Assembly: GCF_008923245.1 (NCBI RefSeq)
Contig: NZ_WBOS01000015.1
Location: 1 to 64,000, forward strand
Length of the DNA: 64,000 bases
Reading direction: 5' to 3'
Source of the DNA: Cytobacillus depressus
GTDB taxonomy: Bacteria > Bacillota > Bacilli > Bacillales > Cytobacillaceae
Shown here one piece after another: positions 15,235 through 23,858 of this stretch. The translations under genes were made by a program, and so were the position numbers. Below the pieces are notes generated by a model that did not search any database, was not told the origin of the DNA, and saw only the letters and a program-made list of their open reading frames with translations. Every line of letters begins with the position of its first letter. Positions within the stretch are counted from its first letter, which is position 1.

Positions 15235-17214
15235 TTAATTCCAATAAGCTAACGAACGTCTTTTCATCGATTCTCTAAATTGTTCTGTTGATTTTAATAA
15301 TACTTTATTGGTTGAATAATCAATGATCACACCAAACTTTCGAATGACATCTAATTTATCAATCTCATTGTTATTAAATTTTTCCTCAACAGTGAACGGG
15401 TCTATCTCTAACCACCGTTTCCGATGTTTTCGAATATAATTTCTTTCAAATTCAGTCTCTTCGAAATCAATTTCAAATAGATCTAGATCTCTGTCTATTT
15501 CTCTAATCACAACCCCATAATCTATTTTTGCTCTCTCAATTGAGACGTAGTCATCAATTACATCTTCTAAAACAGCTAATGGATCTCTCTCAAGTGGATC
15601 CCCCAATCCCCCTCCACCTGCAGAAGGTCTAATAAAGGAGTCGCCGCTCTTCACTTTCACATTAGAAAAAATAGCACCTAAATATTGTTCATCCTCTTTC
15701 CCAGGGTTTAGCCATGCTCCGTGTGGATAGGATGGCAATCCTCCAAATATCCCCCATGTTACAGAACGGGAACGATCACAACAATAAGACATGACTGAGT
15801 TATTTATTTTTGAAAGCACCCCACCTTTTTCTACACCACATCCGCCTCGGTATTTTCCAGGTCCTGCCGAATCAGTGATGATTTGATGTTTCGTCGTAAT
15901 AACAGGTGATAGTCTTTCTTGACCTTCGCATGGTTGTACACTTAAACCGACACCAAACACTGGTGAAGTAGCGTTTGCTCCATCTCGATCATTACGCCCC
16001 CCGTGGCCGCCTGCCATCCAGTCATACCACATAAAGTAGCTATTTTGATTCGACCTTTGATCATTCCCGCCAATTAATAAGTATTCTAAGTTGAAGGAAC
16101 AGGCGATAGCTCTTTCAGGCATAATATTTGACCATAATTCAAAGCAAGCATTCATGATCTTTTCATAAGTGCCTGAACAGAACCCTGTTACAGCAATTGG
16201 AGCAGGGGCATTTACAACCGAGTTTTCAGGTAATTTAACTTTAACTACTCGATAAAAACCTGAATTTAAAGGAATTTCAGGGAAAAAGGTTTTTGTTCCT
16301 GCATAGGTTGCCGATAATGATCCACCAAAACCTGAATTTAAAAAACAGCTAATATACTGATGTGAACCACTAAGATCATATAAAATTTCATCGTCGGAAA
16401 TAGTCATCTTCACATGTATAGGAATTAGACCATCGCCTAATTCTGGGTCCATATCGATATAATCAACGGTTTGCCAGGTCCCTTTTGGTAATGTTGAAAT
16501 TTTAACTTTTGCCAACCGTTCTACATAATCTTGAACTTCTTCAAAGGCGATTAGTGTTTTTTCAATGCCGTATTTGGCAACGATTTCGAGCAATTGAGTT
16601 TGCCCTACTTTTGCAGCCTCTACTTGTGCCCTTAGATCCCCGCTTCTCTCTTCAGGAACACGCATATTGGAAGCAAGTACGTTGACGACATCCTTTAAAT
16701 AAGTCCCTTTACTATAAATTCTTACTGGAGGAATTCGAATTCCTTCACCATAATGCTCTTTTGCGTTTATATCAAAAGAGCCTGGAGTGGATCCACCCAT
16801 ATCTGCCCAATGTCCATTCGTCTGCATTAACGCTATTAATTCCCCATCATAAAACACAGGTAATACAACACGAGTATCATTAAAATGAGTTCCGCCTCGG
16901 TATGGGTCGTTTACTAAGAAAACATCACCTGGATGTATGTCATCCTTAAAATCTTCTAAAACGGCTTTTGCTGTTAAATGTAATGTTCCTACATGAACCG
17001 AAATATCTTGTGTCCCTTGCATAACCGTATTTCCTTCAGCATCACATAATGCACAGCTGAAATCTCGATTATAAATGACAAATGAATAACAGGTTCTTAA
17101 AATTTGTTCCGCCATTTGGTCAACTAGGTTGACGAAACCATTTTTCAACACCTCAAATGTAACAGGATCTAAGCGATTACCATGAGCCTGTTCTGTAAAA
17201 TGATTTAAACTCAT
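15235..17214 (-). CDS. Hydantoinase B / oxoprolinase-type subunit
   Basis: A 659-residue protein of the hydantoinase B/oxoprolinase family. Conserved blocks include DPVTFEVLKNGFVNLVDQMA near the N-terminus, GDVFLVNDPYRGGTHFNDTRVV, GHWADMGGSTPGSF, and the C-terminal PSAGGGGLGDPLERDP. With subunit A it hydrolyses a cyclic amide ring in an ATP-dependent way (5-oxoproline, N-methylhydantoin or another hydantoin), or acts in related carboxylases. It starts 16 bases after the A-subunit stop, with GAGGTG before the ATG. The ring substrate cannot be told from sequence; the NCS1 permease next to it points to a heterocycle. Confidence 0.88.
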   Translation of the reverse strand: MSLNHFTEQAHGNRLDPVTFEVLKNGFVNLVDQMAEQILRTCYSFVIYNRDFSCALCDAEGNTVMQGTQDISVHVGTLHLTAKAVLEDFKDDIHPGDVFLVNDPYRGGTHFNDTRVVLPVFYDGELIALMQTNGHWADMGGSTPGSFDINAKEHYGEGIRIPPVRIYSKGTYLKDVVNVLASNMRVPEERSGDLRAQVEAAKVGQTQLLEIVAKYGIEKTLIAFEEVQDYVERLAKVKISTLPKGTWQTVDYIDMDPELGDGLIPIHVKMTISDDEILYDLSGSHQYISCFLNSGFGGSLSATYAGTKTFFPEIPLNSGFYRVVKVKLPENSVVNAPAPIAVTGFCSGTYEKIMNACFELWSNIMPERAIACSFNLEYLLIGGNDQRSNQNSYFMWYDWMAGGHGGRNDRDGANATSPVFGVGLSVQPCEGQERLSPVITTKHQIITDSAGPGKYRGGCGVEKGGVLSKINNSVMSYCCDRSRSVTWGIFGGLPSYPHGAWLNPGKEDEQYLGAIFSNVKVKSGDSFIRPSAGGGGLGDPLERDPLAVLEDVIDDYVSIERAKIDYGVVIREIDRDLDLFEIDFEETEFERNYIRKHRKRWLEIDPFTVEEKFNNNEIDKLDVIRKFGVIIDYSTNKVLLKSTEQFRESMKRRSLAYWN

Positions 17215-17230
17215 TGCCTTTCACCTCTTT

Positions 17231-19258
17231 TTATTTATTTATCGTAAGAATCAAATTTCTATATTCATCAACAAATGCGGTGAAGTCTGGTGGTATCACT
17301 GTTGTTGCATCAAGCTGATCAACAATCGCTGGACCTTGAATTTCTGAGAATACTGGGATTTTTTCTCGGTCAAATACTTTTGTGTGAACAAATTTATTAT
17401 CAAAATAGACATCTCGTACTTCTTTGAGAGCATCATCGAGACGACCAGATGGCCCATACTTTGGAAATTCTGGTTTTGGCACAGTTCCCAATGCAGTTAC
17501 TCGTAAACCGTATATCTCAACGGATTGCATCCGATCCGAAAAGGCAAATTCACGTTCATGTTCTTGATGGAAGGCTTCTAATGCATCATCTAATGTATGC
17601 GCTTTCAAATTAATCGGTATTGCTAATGATCTCCATTGTCCGCTATACCTCATATCTAAAAAGCTCATGAGTGTAGAGTTTTCTTCTGCAACACCTTCTT
17701 CTTCTAACAACTCCACAGCCTCTTTTTCCATTTTTGAAAACTCTAAATCTAGTTCTTTCATTGTGACATGACTAAAATTCTTGACAAATGTTTTTGATAT
17801 GTCATGACGTACATCGACTAGTAGACACCCCATTGCTGCTGCGACTCCAGGATGTGGTGGAATGATCACTGTCGGAATTTCCATTTCTTTTGCTAAATAT
17901 GCTCCATGTAATGGACCTGCCCCGCCAAAAGCAACAAGAGCAAATTCCCGCGGGTCATAGCCCCGTCTTACTGAGATTAAGCGTAGAGCATCACACATAT
18001 TTGCATTCGCAACTTCAATAATGGCATTAGCAGCTTCAACGGTTGAAAAATTAAACTCTTTTGCTATTTTTTCAACAGCTTCCATTGCTTTCTCTTTATC
18101 TAGCTGCATATTACCATCTAATAGATTGATTCCAAGGCGGCCAAGAACTAAGTTTGCATCCGAGTTCGTTGGTTCCTCGCCCCCACCTTGATAACAAGCG
18201 GGACCTGGGATAGCCCCCGCACTTTGCGGGCCATTTCTTAATGAACCACCATCATCCTTCCAAGCTATGCTGCCTCCGCCTGCACCGATGGTTAATATTT
18301 CTATACTTGGAAAGCCAATTGGGTAACCATATTCGATATACCAATCTTTCGTGATTCGAATGTCACCATTATGCATGAGGGAGATATCTGTACTCGTACC
18401 TCCCATATCAAGTCCAATAGCGTTATTAAATCCACACAGCTTAGCAATATGTTTACTTGCAATTGCTCCCGCAGCAATACCAGAGCTAGCAACTCTTGCA
18501 GCAAATCGTGGAACTGTACTAGAGGTCATTACCCCACCTCCAGAGTGGAGAACGAGTATATCATCTTCATAGCCCTTTTGCTTCATTTCTTCTTCTAACG
18601 TATAAATATATTTGCTAATTATCGGCCCTAAAACAGCATTAATAATTGTTGTACTCATACGCTCATGTTCAAAAATTTCTGGTAAAACTTCACTCGAGAT
18701 GCAAACATAAACGTTTGGCATCTCCTCTTGAAAAATCTCTTTTACCTTTCTCTCATTCTCTCCATTTACATAGGAGTTCATGAAACAAACGGCAATCGAT
18801 TCTGTTCCTCGTTTATTTAATCTCCTTGCAAGCTGACGTACCTCTTCTTCGTCAATGTCTAGTAATATACTTCCGTTATAATCAATTCTTTCACTCACTT
18901 CGAAACGGTCACGTCTTTGGATATATGGTTTTGCTGTATCTTTGTACGCATCCCATAAGTCTTGTTTTGTTCCCCTGCGTATCTCTGGAACATCACGAAA
19001 CCCTTTTGTAGTAATTAATGCTGTCTTAGGAAGCTTCCTTTCTATTAAAGCGTTAGTACCAACAGTGGTTCCATGAGAGAACATCTTTATGTTTTCTCCT
19101 TTTAATTGGGCTTTTTCAATCCCATTAAGTATTCCGCGCTCAGGATTCGATGGTGTAGAGGAAGTTTTCGTAACAAAAATTTCTCCTGTTTTTTCATCAA
19201 AACTAAATACATCTGTAAATGTTCCACCTACATCGATTGCGAGTCTGGTCTGTTTCAT
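17231..19258 (-). CDS. Hydantoinase A / oxoprolinase-type ATP-binding subunit
   Basis: A 675-residue subunit with an actin/Hsp70-like ATPase fold. The phosphate-binding motif LAIDVGGTFTDVFSFD lies at the N-terminus (hydantoinase/oxoprolinase N domain), and a second GLDMGGTSTDISLM near residue 280 begins the hydantoinase A domain. FGGAGPLHGAYLAKEM and PPHPGVAAAMGCLL are further family blocks. It activates the ring carbonyl with ATP for cleavage by subunit B. First gene of the leftward hyuA-hyuB-permease set and divergent from a DUF3870 gene. GGGGG precedes the ATG. Confidence 0.88.
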   Translation of the reverse strand: MKQTRLAIDVGGTFTDVFSFDEKTGEIFVTKTSSTPSNPERGILNGIEKAQLKGENIKMFSHGTTVGTNALIERKLPKTALITTKGFRDVPEIRRGTKQDLWDAYKDTAKPYIQRRDRFEVSERIDYNGSILLDIDEEEVRQLARRLNKRGTESIAVCFMNSYVNGENERKVKEIFQEEMPNVYVCISSEVLPEIFEHERMSTTIINAVLGPIISKYIYTLEEEMKQKGYEDDILVLHSGGGVMTSSTVPRFAARVASSGIAAGAIASKHIAKLCGFNNAIGLDMGGTSTDISLMHNGDIRITKDWYIEYGYPIGFPSIEILTIGAGGGSIAWKDDGGSLRNGPQSAGAIPGPACYQGGGEEPTNSDANLVLGRLGINLLDGNMQLDKEKAMEAVEKIAKEFNFSTVEAANAIIEVANANMCDALRLISVRRGYDPREFALVAFGGAGPLHGAYLAKEMEIPTVIIPPHPGVAAAMGCLLVDVRHDISKTFVKNFSHVTMKELDLEFSKMEKEAVELLEEEGVAEENSTLMSFLDMRYSGQWRSLAIPINLKAHTLDDALEAFHQEHEREFAFSDRMQSVEIYGLRVTALGTVPKPEFPKYGPSGRLDDALKEVRDVYFDNKFVHTKVFDREKIPVFSEIQGPAIVDQLDATTVIPPDFTAFVDEYRNLILTINK

Positions 19259-19431
19259 AGTGATTTACCCCCTTAACCAATTGGAAATTACTTATCGATA
19301 TCTATTTTTAATATTGATAATATTCAGTATATTTTATATAGATATTATTAATCAAGTAAATAAACAACTTTCATTTAACATAAATCTATTTTTGTATTAT
19401 TCTAAAGATATTAAATACTAGGAGAGATAAG
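19259..19431. promoter_or_regulatory. Divergent AT-rich promoter region, hyuA / DUF3870 gene
   Basis: 173 bases, very AT-rich, with many overlapping TATAAT-like sequences (TATATTTTATATAGATATTATT) on both strands. Both divergent genes must start here. No clear operator could be picked out of the AT-rich background. Confidence 0.4.
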
Positions 19432-19755
19432 ATGAATACAATCTTTATTGCTGGTCATGCAAAATTACCTTCTGGAATGGCAGCTAAAAATATTTTTGAA
19501 ACCTTAACGATCACTGCTGAGATCGATAAAAAATATGGAGTAATAGTAGAAGCCTCCTGCACGTTAGCGACTGATCACGGCAGAAATTATATTAAGATGC
19601 TCTTAAAGGGGCATAGTTTAAGAGATGGTATAGATCAGCCGCTTGAACAGTTAAGAAAAGGCTACCTAGGCAAGGCGAATAATGCGTTAATTGCGGCATT
19701 AAAGGATCTTCATAAACAATATGAAAGTTATTATCAGCAAGCAAATTTTATTTAA
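19432..19755 (+). CDS. DUF3870 domain protein
   Basis: A 107-residue protein that I match to DUF3870: start NTIFIAGHAKLPSGMAA, central EASCTLATDHGRNYIKMLLKGHSL, end KANNALIAALKDLHKQYESY. DUF3870 genes often lie beside hydantoinase/oxoprolinase genes in Firmicutes, as here, where it faces hyuA across a shared promoter region. No catalytic motif is known. The conserved Cys-x6-His (CTLATDHGR) could be functional. GGAGAG precedes the ATG and a perfect terminator follows. Role in hydantoin or lactam metabolism is inferred from position only. Confidence 0.75.
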   Translation: MNTIFIAGHAKLPSGMAAKNIFETLTITAEIDKKYGVIVEASCTLATDHGRNYIKMLLKGHSLRDGIDQPLEQLRKGYLGKANNALIAALKDLHKQYESYYQQANFI

Positions 19756-19760
19756 TTAAT

Positions 19761-19789
19761 TTTGGGATACTCTTACTGAGTATCCCAAA
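19761..19789. terminator. Bidirectional terminator
   Basis: TTTGGGATACTC (19761-19772) pairs perfectly with GAGTATCCCAAA (19778-19789). It separates the convergent DUF3870 and aminotransferase genes. Confidence 0.85.
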
Positions 19790-19813
19790 TACTTTGTAAG
19801 GAACCTAATCTAC

Positions 19814-21133
19814 TTATAAGCTTTGTTGTACAGTTAGCAACGCTTCACGCAATATTGATATAAGCTCTTCAATCTCCTTTTTATTAATGACTAAAGGAGG
19901 AGAAAAAACAATCGTGTCCATTCCTTCAAAAACAACTGTTCTACAGATTAATCCTCTTTTTGCTGCTTCTGCACTCACTTTTGGAGCAATATGTGTAGGA
20001 AATCTATTATTTGTTTCGGGGTTAATAATTTCAACGGCTCCAATTAAGCCTAGCGTTCGAACCTCTCCTACTATATCAATTTCTTTTTGGAGCTTATTGA
20101 AACCATTTAATAATTCCTCACCCATCAATCGTGAATTCTCAATTAAGTTTTCTTTCTCAAGAATTTCAATATTTTTCAATGCTACTGCACAAGCAGTTGC
20201 ATGCCCGCTATATGTGTATCCATGAAGTAGTACCCCTTCTGAAAATTCTATAAGATCTTTATGGATTCGGTCAGTTACTACTACAGCACCTAATGGGATG
20301 TACCCGCTAGTAATTCCTTTTGCAAGGAGCATGATGTCAGGAACAATGCCGTAATGCTCACAAGCAAACATTTTTCCAGTTCGGCCAAATCCCGTTATTA
20401 CTTCATCTGCAATAAAAAGAATATTATATTCGTCACAGATTTTTCTTACTTCTTGAAAATAACCATCCGGAGCAATGTTCACTCCGCCAGCACCTTGTAC
20501 AGGCTCAGCAATGAAAGCAGCAACTGTATCTGCTCCTTCTCTTTCTATACATTCGCGAAGAGCTTCCGTTGAAAACGTCTCTACATGTAGAAAATCGGGA
20601 GCCAGCGAAGAAGTCATCTCATGAAACGGGCTAATACCTGTTGCGCTAGTCGCCCCAATATTGACTCCATGGTAGCCTTTTTTCCTTGATATAATCTTTG
20701 TTTTTTCTGGAGAACCTTTTAGCTTCCAATAATATCTTGCTAGTTTATAGGCGGTATCGTTACATTCGGAACCGCTTGATGTAAAGAAAACAGCATTTAA
20801 GTCACCTGTAGTAAGTTCGGCTATTTTTGCAGCAAGGCGTATCGCTGGCTCATTGCTCATGGAAGAGAATGAATTTGTATAAGCAAGCTTTTCCATTTGC
20901 TCACGAGCTGCTTCTGCAAGTTCCTTCCGGCCGTAACCCACGTTTACATTCCATAAGGATGCCATCCCTTCTAAAACCTTTTTACCGCTAATATCCGTTA
21001 GATATACCCCATTCCCTTCCGTGAAAATAAATGGTGCGCCTGATTCTTGCTGCTGTTTTAAAGATGAAGTTGGATGGATAAAGTGTTTTTTGTCTAAATC
21101 GATTAACATTTCCTTTAAATCTGTTTTGATCAT
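19814..21133 (-). CDS. Class III PLP-dependent aminotransferase
   Basis: About 439 residues, fold type I, omega-aminotransferase group. PLP-site features: TSSGSECNDTAYKLAR, the Asp in LFIADEVITGFGRTGK, and the Schiff-base Lys in LLAKGITSGYIPLGAV. SNEPAIRLAAKIAE and the C-terminal TIVFSPPLVINKKEIEEL are typical of the beta-alanine/taurine/putrescine:pyruvate branch. It begins 6 bases after the permease stop; GGAG with 9-base spacing favours ATG 21133 over the TTG at 21139. The amine donor is unknown, but co-transcription with an APC permease implies that the imported amino acid or amine is the substrate. Confidence 0.85.
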   Translation of the reverse strand: MIKTDLKEMLIDLDKKHFIHPTSSLKQQQESGAPFIFTEGNGVYLTDISGKKVLEGMASLWNVNVGYGRKELAEAAREQMEKLAYTNSFSSMSNEPAIRLAAKIAELTTGDLNAVFFTSSGSECNDTAYKLARYYWKLKGSPEKTKIISRKKGYHGVNIGATSATGISPFHEMTSSLAPDFLHVETFSTEALRECIEREGADTVAAFIAEPVQGAGGVNIAPDGYFQEVRKICDEYNILFIADEVITGFGRTGKMFACEHYGIVPDIMLLAKGITSGYIPLGAVVVTDRIHKDLIEFSEGVLLHGYTYSGHATACAVALKNIEILEKENLIENSRLMGEELLNGFNKLQKEIDIVGEVRTLGLIGAVEIINPETNNRFPTHIAPKVSAEAAKRGLICRTVVFEGMDTIVFSPPLVINKKEIEELISILREALLTVQQSL

Positions 21134-21139
21134 AATCAA

Positions 21140-22537
21140 TCACTCCTTTAAAGTTTGTTCTATATTGGAATCTGTTTTTATAGTTTTTAAATTAGAAATT
21201 CGTGCAAGGAAAAATAAGCCAAAAATCCACCAAACACCAAAAATAATCCATTCATAAGGCCATACGAGTGAAGCTGGCATGCCTGGCAAATATAAAATAA
21301 TAAAGCCAACGCTCAAAATAGTAGCTAATATACCAACAATATTACTTTTTCCAGCACGAAATGGCCGATCTAATTCTGGCATCGTTTTGCGAAGCACGAC
21401 AAATGACAGAGAAACAATAAAGTAAGCGATTACAATTGAAAGACCTCCAGCATCAACAAGCCAAACTAGTGCAGGGCGACCAAGAAGAGGGCTTAGAGTT
21501 GCGAGTAATCCGATAATAAAGATTGCATTGCCAGGTGTTTTATATTTAGGGTGGATCTTACCAAACCACTTTGGAAGCATGCCATCCTGTGCCATCGCAT
21601 ACATGACTCGGCTTCCACCGATGATAAATGCATTCCAGCTCGTTAAAATTCCTGCGATTCCTCCAAGAATTAATATTTTTGAGAAAAGGGCCGAGCCGAA
21701 GACTGCTCCCATTGCATCTGCGGTAGGAAGGCTTGCTACTTGAAGCTGTCCATCATTTAATGATAATGACACGCCTAAAATGATGAAAACATACCATAAG
21801 ATGGCTAAAACGACCGATAAAAGAAGAATTCGTCCAACTGTTTTTTTAGGAATATTCATCTCCTCGGCCATTTGCGGAATGACATCAAAGCCTACAAACA
21901 TGAACGGTGTCATAATCATTACGGCCATTAAACCGGCCATTCCACCGGTGAAAAGAGGCTTTAAATTTTGCACTTCACCACCAAATGCAGAGCCGAAAAT
22001 TAAAGTTAATCCAACGACTGCTAATAGAATCGTTAAGACGAGTTGAAGAAAAGCTGCTTGTTTTACACCAATCCAGTTAATCCAAGTGACGATAATCGAT
22101 CCGATCATGCCAACAGCTACCCAAGAAAAATATACATCCCAGCCAGCAATTGTCCACATGTATCCAACTTGATAGTTTGGAAAAATATATTCAATAACGG
22201 TAGGTAGAGCAACCGCTTCAAAGGCAACTACTGAAATGTAACCTAGTAATATAGACCAAGATACGACAAAGGCCGCTTTAGAGCCTAGAGCTTCTAGAGC
22301 AAAATGATGAGCTCCGCCCGTTTTTGGCAAGGCAGTAGTTAGCTCTGAGTACACTAATCCGACAAATGTCACCATAATGCCTCCGATGATAAATGCAATC
22401 ATCGCGCCCACTGATCCAGCTTTCATAATCCAATCTCCAGATAAAACAACCCAACCCCAGCCAATCATTGCACCAAAAGCTAATACAATGACATCAGCTC
22501 GTGATAACACCCTGGAAAATTCATTTTTCTCTGACAT
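21140..22537 (-). CDS. APC-family amino acid permease
   Basis: A 465-residue permease with about 12 hydrophobic helices. Helix 1 has the APC signature SRADVIVLAFGAMIGWGWVV, and the FMFVGFDVIPQMAEEM segment in helix 6 is typical. It is the first gene of a two-gene leftward operon with a class III aminotransferase. AGGAGGG (22543-22549) stands 5 bases before the ATG. Transcription starts far upstream and passes a structured leader with an intrinsic terminator (22711-22758), so expression is probably controlled by attenuation. Confidence 0.85.
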   Translation of the reverse strand: MSEKNEFSRVLSRADVIVLAFGAMIGWGWVVLSGDWIMKAGSVGAMIAFIIGGIMVTFVGLVYSELTTALPKTGGAHHFALEALGSKAAFVVSWSILLGYISVVAFEAVALPTVIEYIFPNYQVGYMWTIAGWDVYFSWVAVGMIGSIIVTWINWIGVKQAAFLQLVLTILLAVVGLTLIFGSAFGGEVQNLKPLFTGGMAGLMAVMIMTPFMFVGFDVIPQMAEEMNIPKKTVGRILLLSVVLAILWYVFIILGVSLSLNDGQLQVASLPTADAMGAVFGSALFSKILILGGIAGILTSWNAFIIGGSRVMYAMAQDGMLPKWFGKIHPKYKTPGNAIFIIGLLATLSPLLGRPALVWLVDAGGLSIVIAYFIVSLSFVVLRKTMPELDRPFRAGKSNIVGILATILSVGFIILYLPGMPASLVWPYEWIIFGVWWIFGLFFLARISNLKTIKTDSNIEQTLKE

Positions 22538-22581
22538 TTAATCCCTCCTATATCAGGACCAAGTTTATACTTTTCGTTTAG

Positions 22582-22682
22582 AGTGATACCCCCGCTAATC
22601 CCCCCTTTCAAGCTCCTCGCATATAACTCCGTTTTGAATGGAGGACTCTAGCCTCTCGTTTCATCACTGCTCCCTGGAGCTT
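22582..22682 (-). ncRNA. Possible pseudoknot-forming segment of the permease leader
   Basis: On the minus strand AAGCTCC (22676-22682) can pair with GGAGCTT (22610-22616) while AGTGAT (22663-22668) can pair with ATCACT (22582-22587); the pairings cross. GCTCC can instead form a local hairpin with GAGC. TCCTCC (22640-22645) is complementary to the permease GGAGG site. These pairings are visible, but their use is inference. Confidence 0.4.
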
Positions 22683-22710
22683 GTACTTTAATTACGACTG
22701 CCTAGTGCCT

Positions 22711-22758
22711 AAAAAACACAAAAGCCAGCCCTATCACATGATGTGGTAAGGACTGGCT
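22711..22758 (-). terminator. Leader terminator of the permease-aminotransferase operon
   Basis: On the minus strand AGCCAGTCC (22750-22758) pairs with GGGCTGGCT (22723-22731), followed by TTTGTGTTTTTT. It lies about 175 bases upstream of the permease start, inside the transcribed leader, so it is an attenuator rather than a gene-end terminator. Confidence 0.8.
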
Positions 22759-22878
22759 ACATGATCCATAAGAACCATCCGGCAAAGGATGGATGTGGAA
22801 TCTTATCAGTCAAATTTATTATTTATTAATAGCTCCCTCTCTACCTTCTGCCGACAAAGCAGATAGGGTGAAGTAGTT
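22751..22878 (-). ncRNA. Candidate riboswitch-like leader RNA
   Basis: Downstream of the promoter (start expected near 22878) the RNA can form hairpin A (CTATCTGC with GCAGAAGGTAG, 22841-22866, loop TTTGTC) and domain B. Domain B is closed by GACTG/CAGTC (22807-22811 with 22751-22755), then ATAAGA/TCTTAT (22801-22806 with 22768-22773), and has an inner hairpin CCATCC-TTTGCC-GGATGG (22775-22792). The CAGTC strand of domain B is also part of the 5' arm of the terminator, so domain B and terminator exclude each other: an ON-switch layout. The two hairpin loops are nearly alike (TTTGTC, TTTGCC). I could not match it to the glycine, lysine, SAM, TPP, guanidine, T-box or other classes I know. Confidence 0.55.
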
Positions 22879-22884
22879 ATATTC

Positions 22885-22913
22885 ATCATATTATAATTTT
22901 CTGAATTTTACAA
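22885..22913 (-). promoter_or_regulatory. SigA-type promoter of the permease-aminotransferase operon
   Basis: On the minus strand TTGTAA (22908-22913) and TATGAT (22885-22890) have a 17-base spacer. The position fits a transcript that includes the whole structured leader. Confidence 0.6.
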
Positions 22914-22958
22914 GTTCCCTTATTCACCTTTAAGAAATAATTATGTGTGGATTTTTTC

Positions 22959-23765
22959 TTACGCTATTTCAAACGCCCACTCATCCCTTAATATTAAATA
23001 AAGGACAAGCAAACTGTTTTCCAAGTCCGCGAAATTTTTCCCAGCTACGACTATTCCTGCTTTTGGCAGTAATATTTCAGCTACTTGTCTAGTAAGCTTG
23101 ATTCTCTCTTCTTCAGGTAATTGCAAAAACCTGCTGCTATACGTCTTAATTAAATTCCATTCTTTTGTCCCAAAAACTTGTAATAACGAGCTTTCTATCA
23201 TGAGATCATTTTTCGACAGTCCGCGTTTTTCTATTTCTTTTTCAATCGGTGAAAGCTGTTTTTTATTTTTGGCTTTCCGTTCATGGACGACGATTGTTCC
23301 AGCTACAAGATCTCCAATTCTCTTATGCTTGTAATGAAAAAATATCATCATGATACCAAGAAAATAACTTGCCGGTAAGGAATCGATAATGCGCAGCAAA
23401 TTCCGAATAAAGCTTGAAAGTAAAGTAATGCTATGTCCATTTTCTTGAATGACTCTTAAGCCCATTAATTTTTTGCCAATCGTTCTCCCGCCTGAAAAAA
23501 ATTCATAGGCAAAAAAGTATCCCCAATTAATAATAAACATCAAAATAATGGCGATCGCGACGGGCGCAGAATTGATTTCGGCCAAAAATGGGAGACCTGA
23601 TTGACCATATAGGATAGTAAATAGACCGATTAATATTAAAATATTCACGATGATTAAGATCGTCTGGTCGATTAAAAATGCAGCGGTCCTGCTACCAAGA
23701 CCAGCTAGCTGAAAATTCAATGAAACATATTCTGGTGTTTTTATATCGATTCGGTCCTGGCTCAT
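22959..23765 (-). CDS. RDD-family membrane protein
   Basis: A 268-residue protein. The RDD domain (about 18-165) starts with LAGLGSRTAAFLIDQTILIIVNIL, followed by GRTIGKKLMGLRVIQENG and HYKHKRIGDLVAGTIVV, with several membrane helices. The C-terminal 100 residues are soluble and charged. RDD genes are commonly found with SpoIIM-like (DUF95), DUF58 and MoxR genes, as here. GGAGGG precedes the ATG. It is divergent from the SpoIIM-like gene by 93 bases. Molecular role unknown; some RDD proteins have been linked to ion transport, which cannot be judged here. Confidence 0.85.
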   Translation of the reverse strand: MSQDRIDIKTPEYVSLNFQLAGLGSRTAAFLIDQTILIIVNILILIGLFTILYGQSGLPFLAEINSAPVAIAIILMFIINWGYFFAYEFFSGGRTIGKKLMGLRVIQENGHSITLLSSFIRNLLRIIDSLPASYFLGIMMIFFHYKHKRIGDLVAGTIVVHERKAKNKKQLSPIEKEIEKRGLSKNDLMIESSLLQVFGTKEWNLIKTYSSRFLQLPEEERIKLTRQVAEILLPKAGIVVAGKNFADLENSLLVLYLILRDEWAFEIA

Positions 23766-23858
23766 TCTATTCCCTCCATTTGCTGATATTTCGAATGTTG
23801 TTTCTATTTTTCTGTAAAATTACTATAATAAGGATTATGCAGACGAAGGGGTGACGAA

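Larger units (their letters stand above)
22538..22958 (-). other. 421-base region: promoter, leader RNA and second structured element
   Basis: This gap has no credible gene. From right to left it holds a promoter (22885-22913), a leader with two hairpins (22751-22866), an intrinsic terminator (22711-22758), about 30 unstructured bases, then a purine-rich segment with crossing complementarities (22582-22682) and the permease ribosome binding site. Confidence 0.7.

Noticed and set aside
19259-19431. Specific operator or CRE site between hyuA and the DUF3870 gene
   Set aside because: The region is too AT-rich to separate a real site from chance; no CRE-type TGWAANCGNTNWCA was seen.
22751-22878. 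Glycine, lysine or SAM riboswitch before the APC permease
   Set aside because: The conserved core sequences of these aptamers are missing; only the general aptamer-terminator layout is shared.
22538-22880. T-box leader before the APC permease
   Set aside because: No AGGGTGGNACCGCG antiterminator core or specifier-loop arrangement was found on the minus strand.
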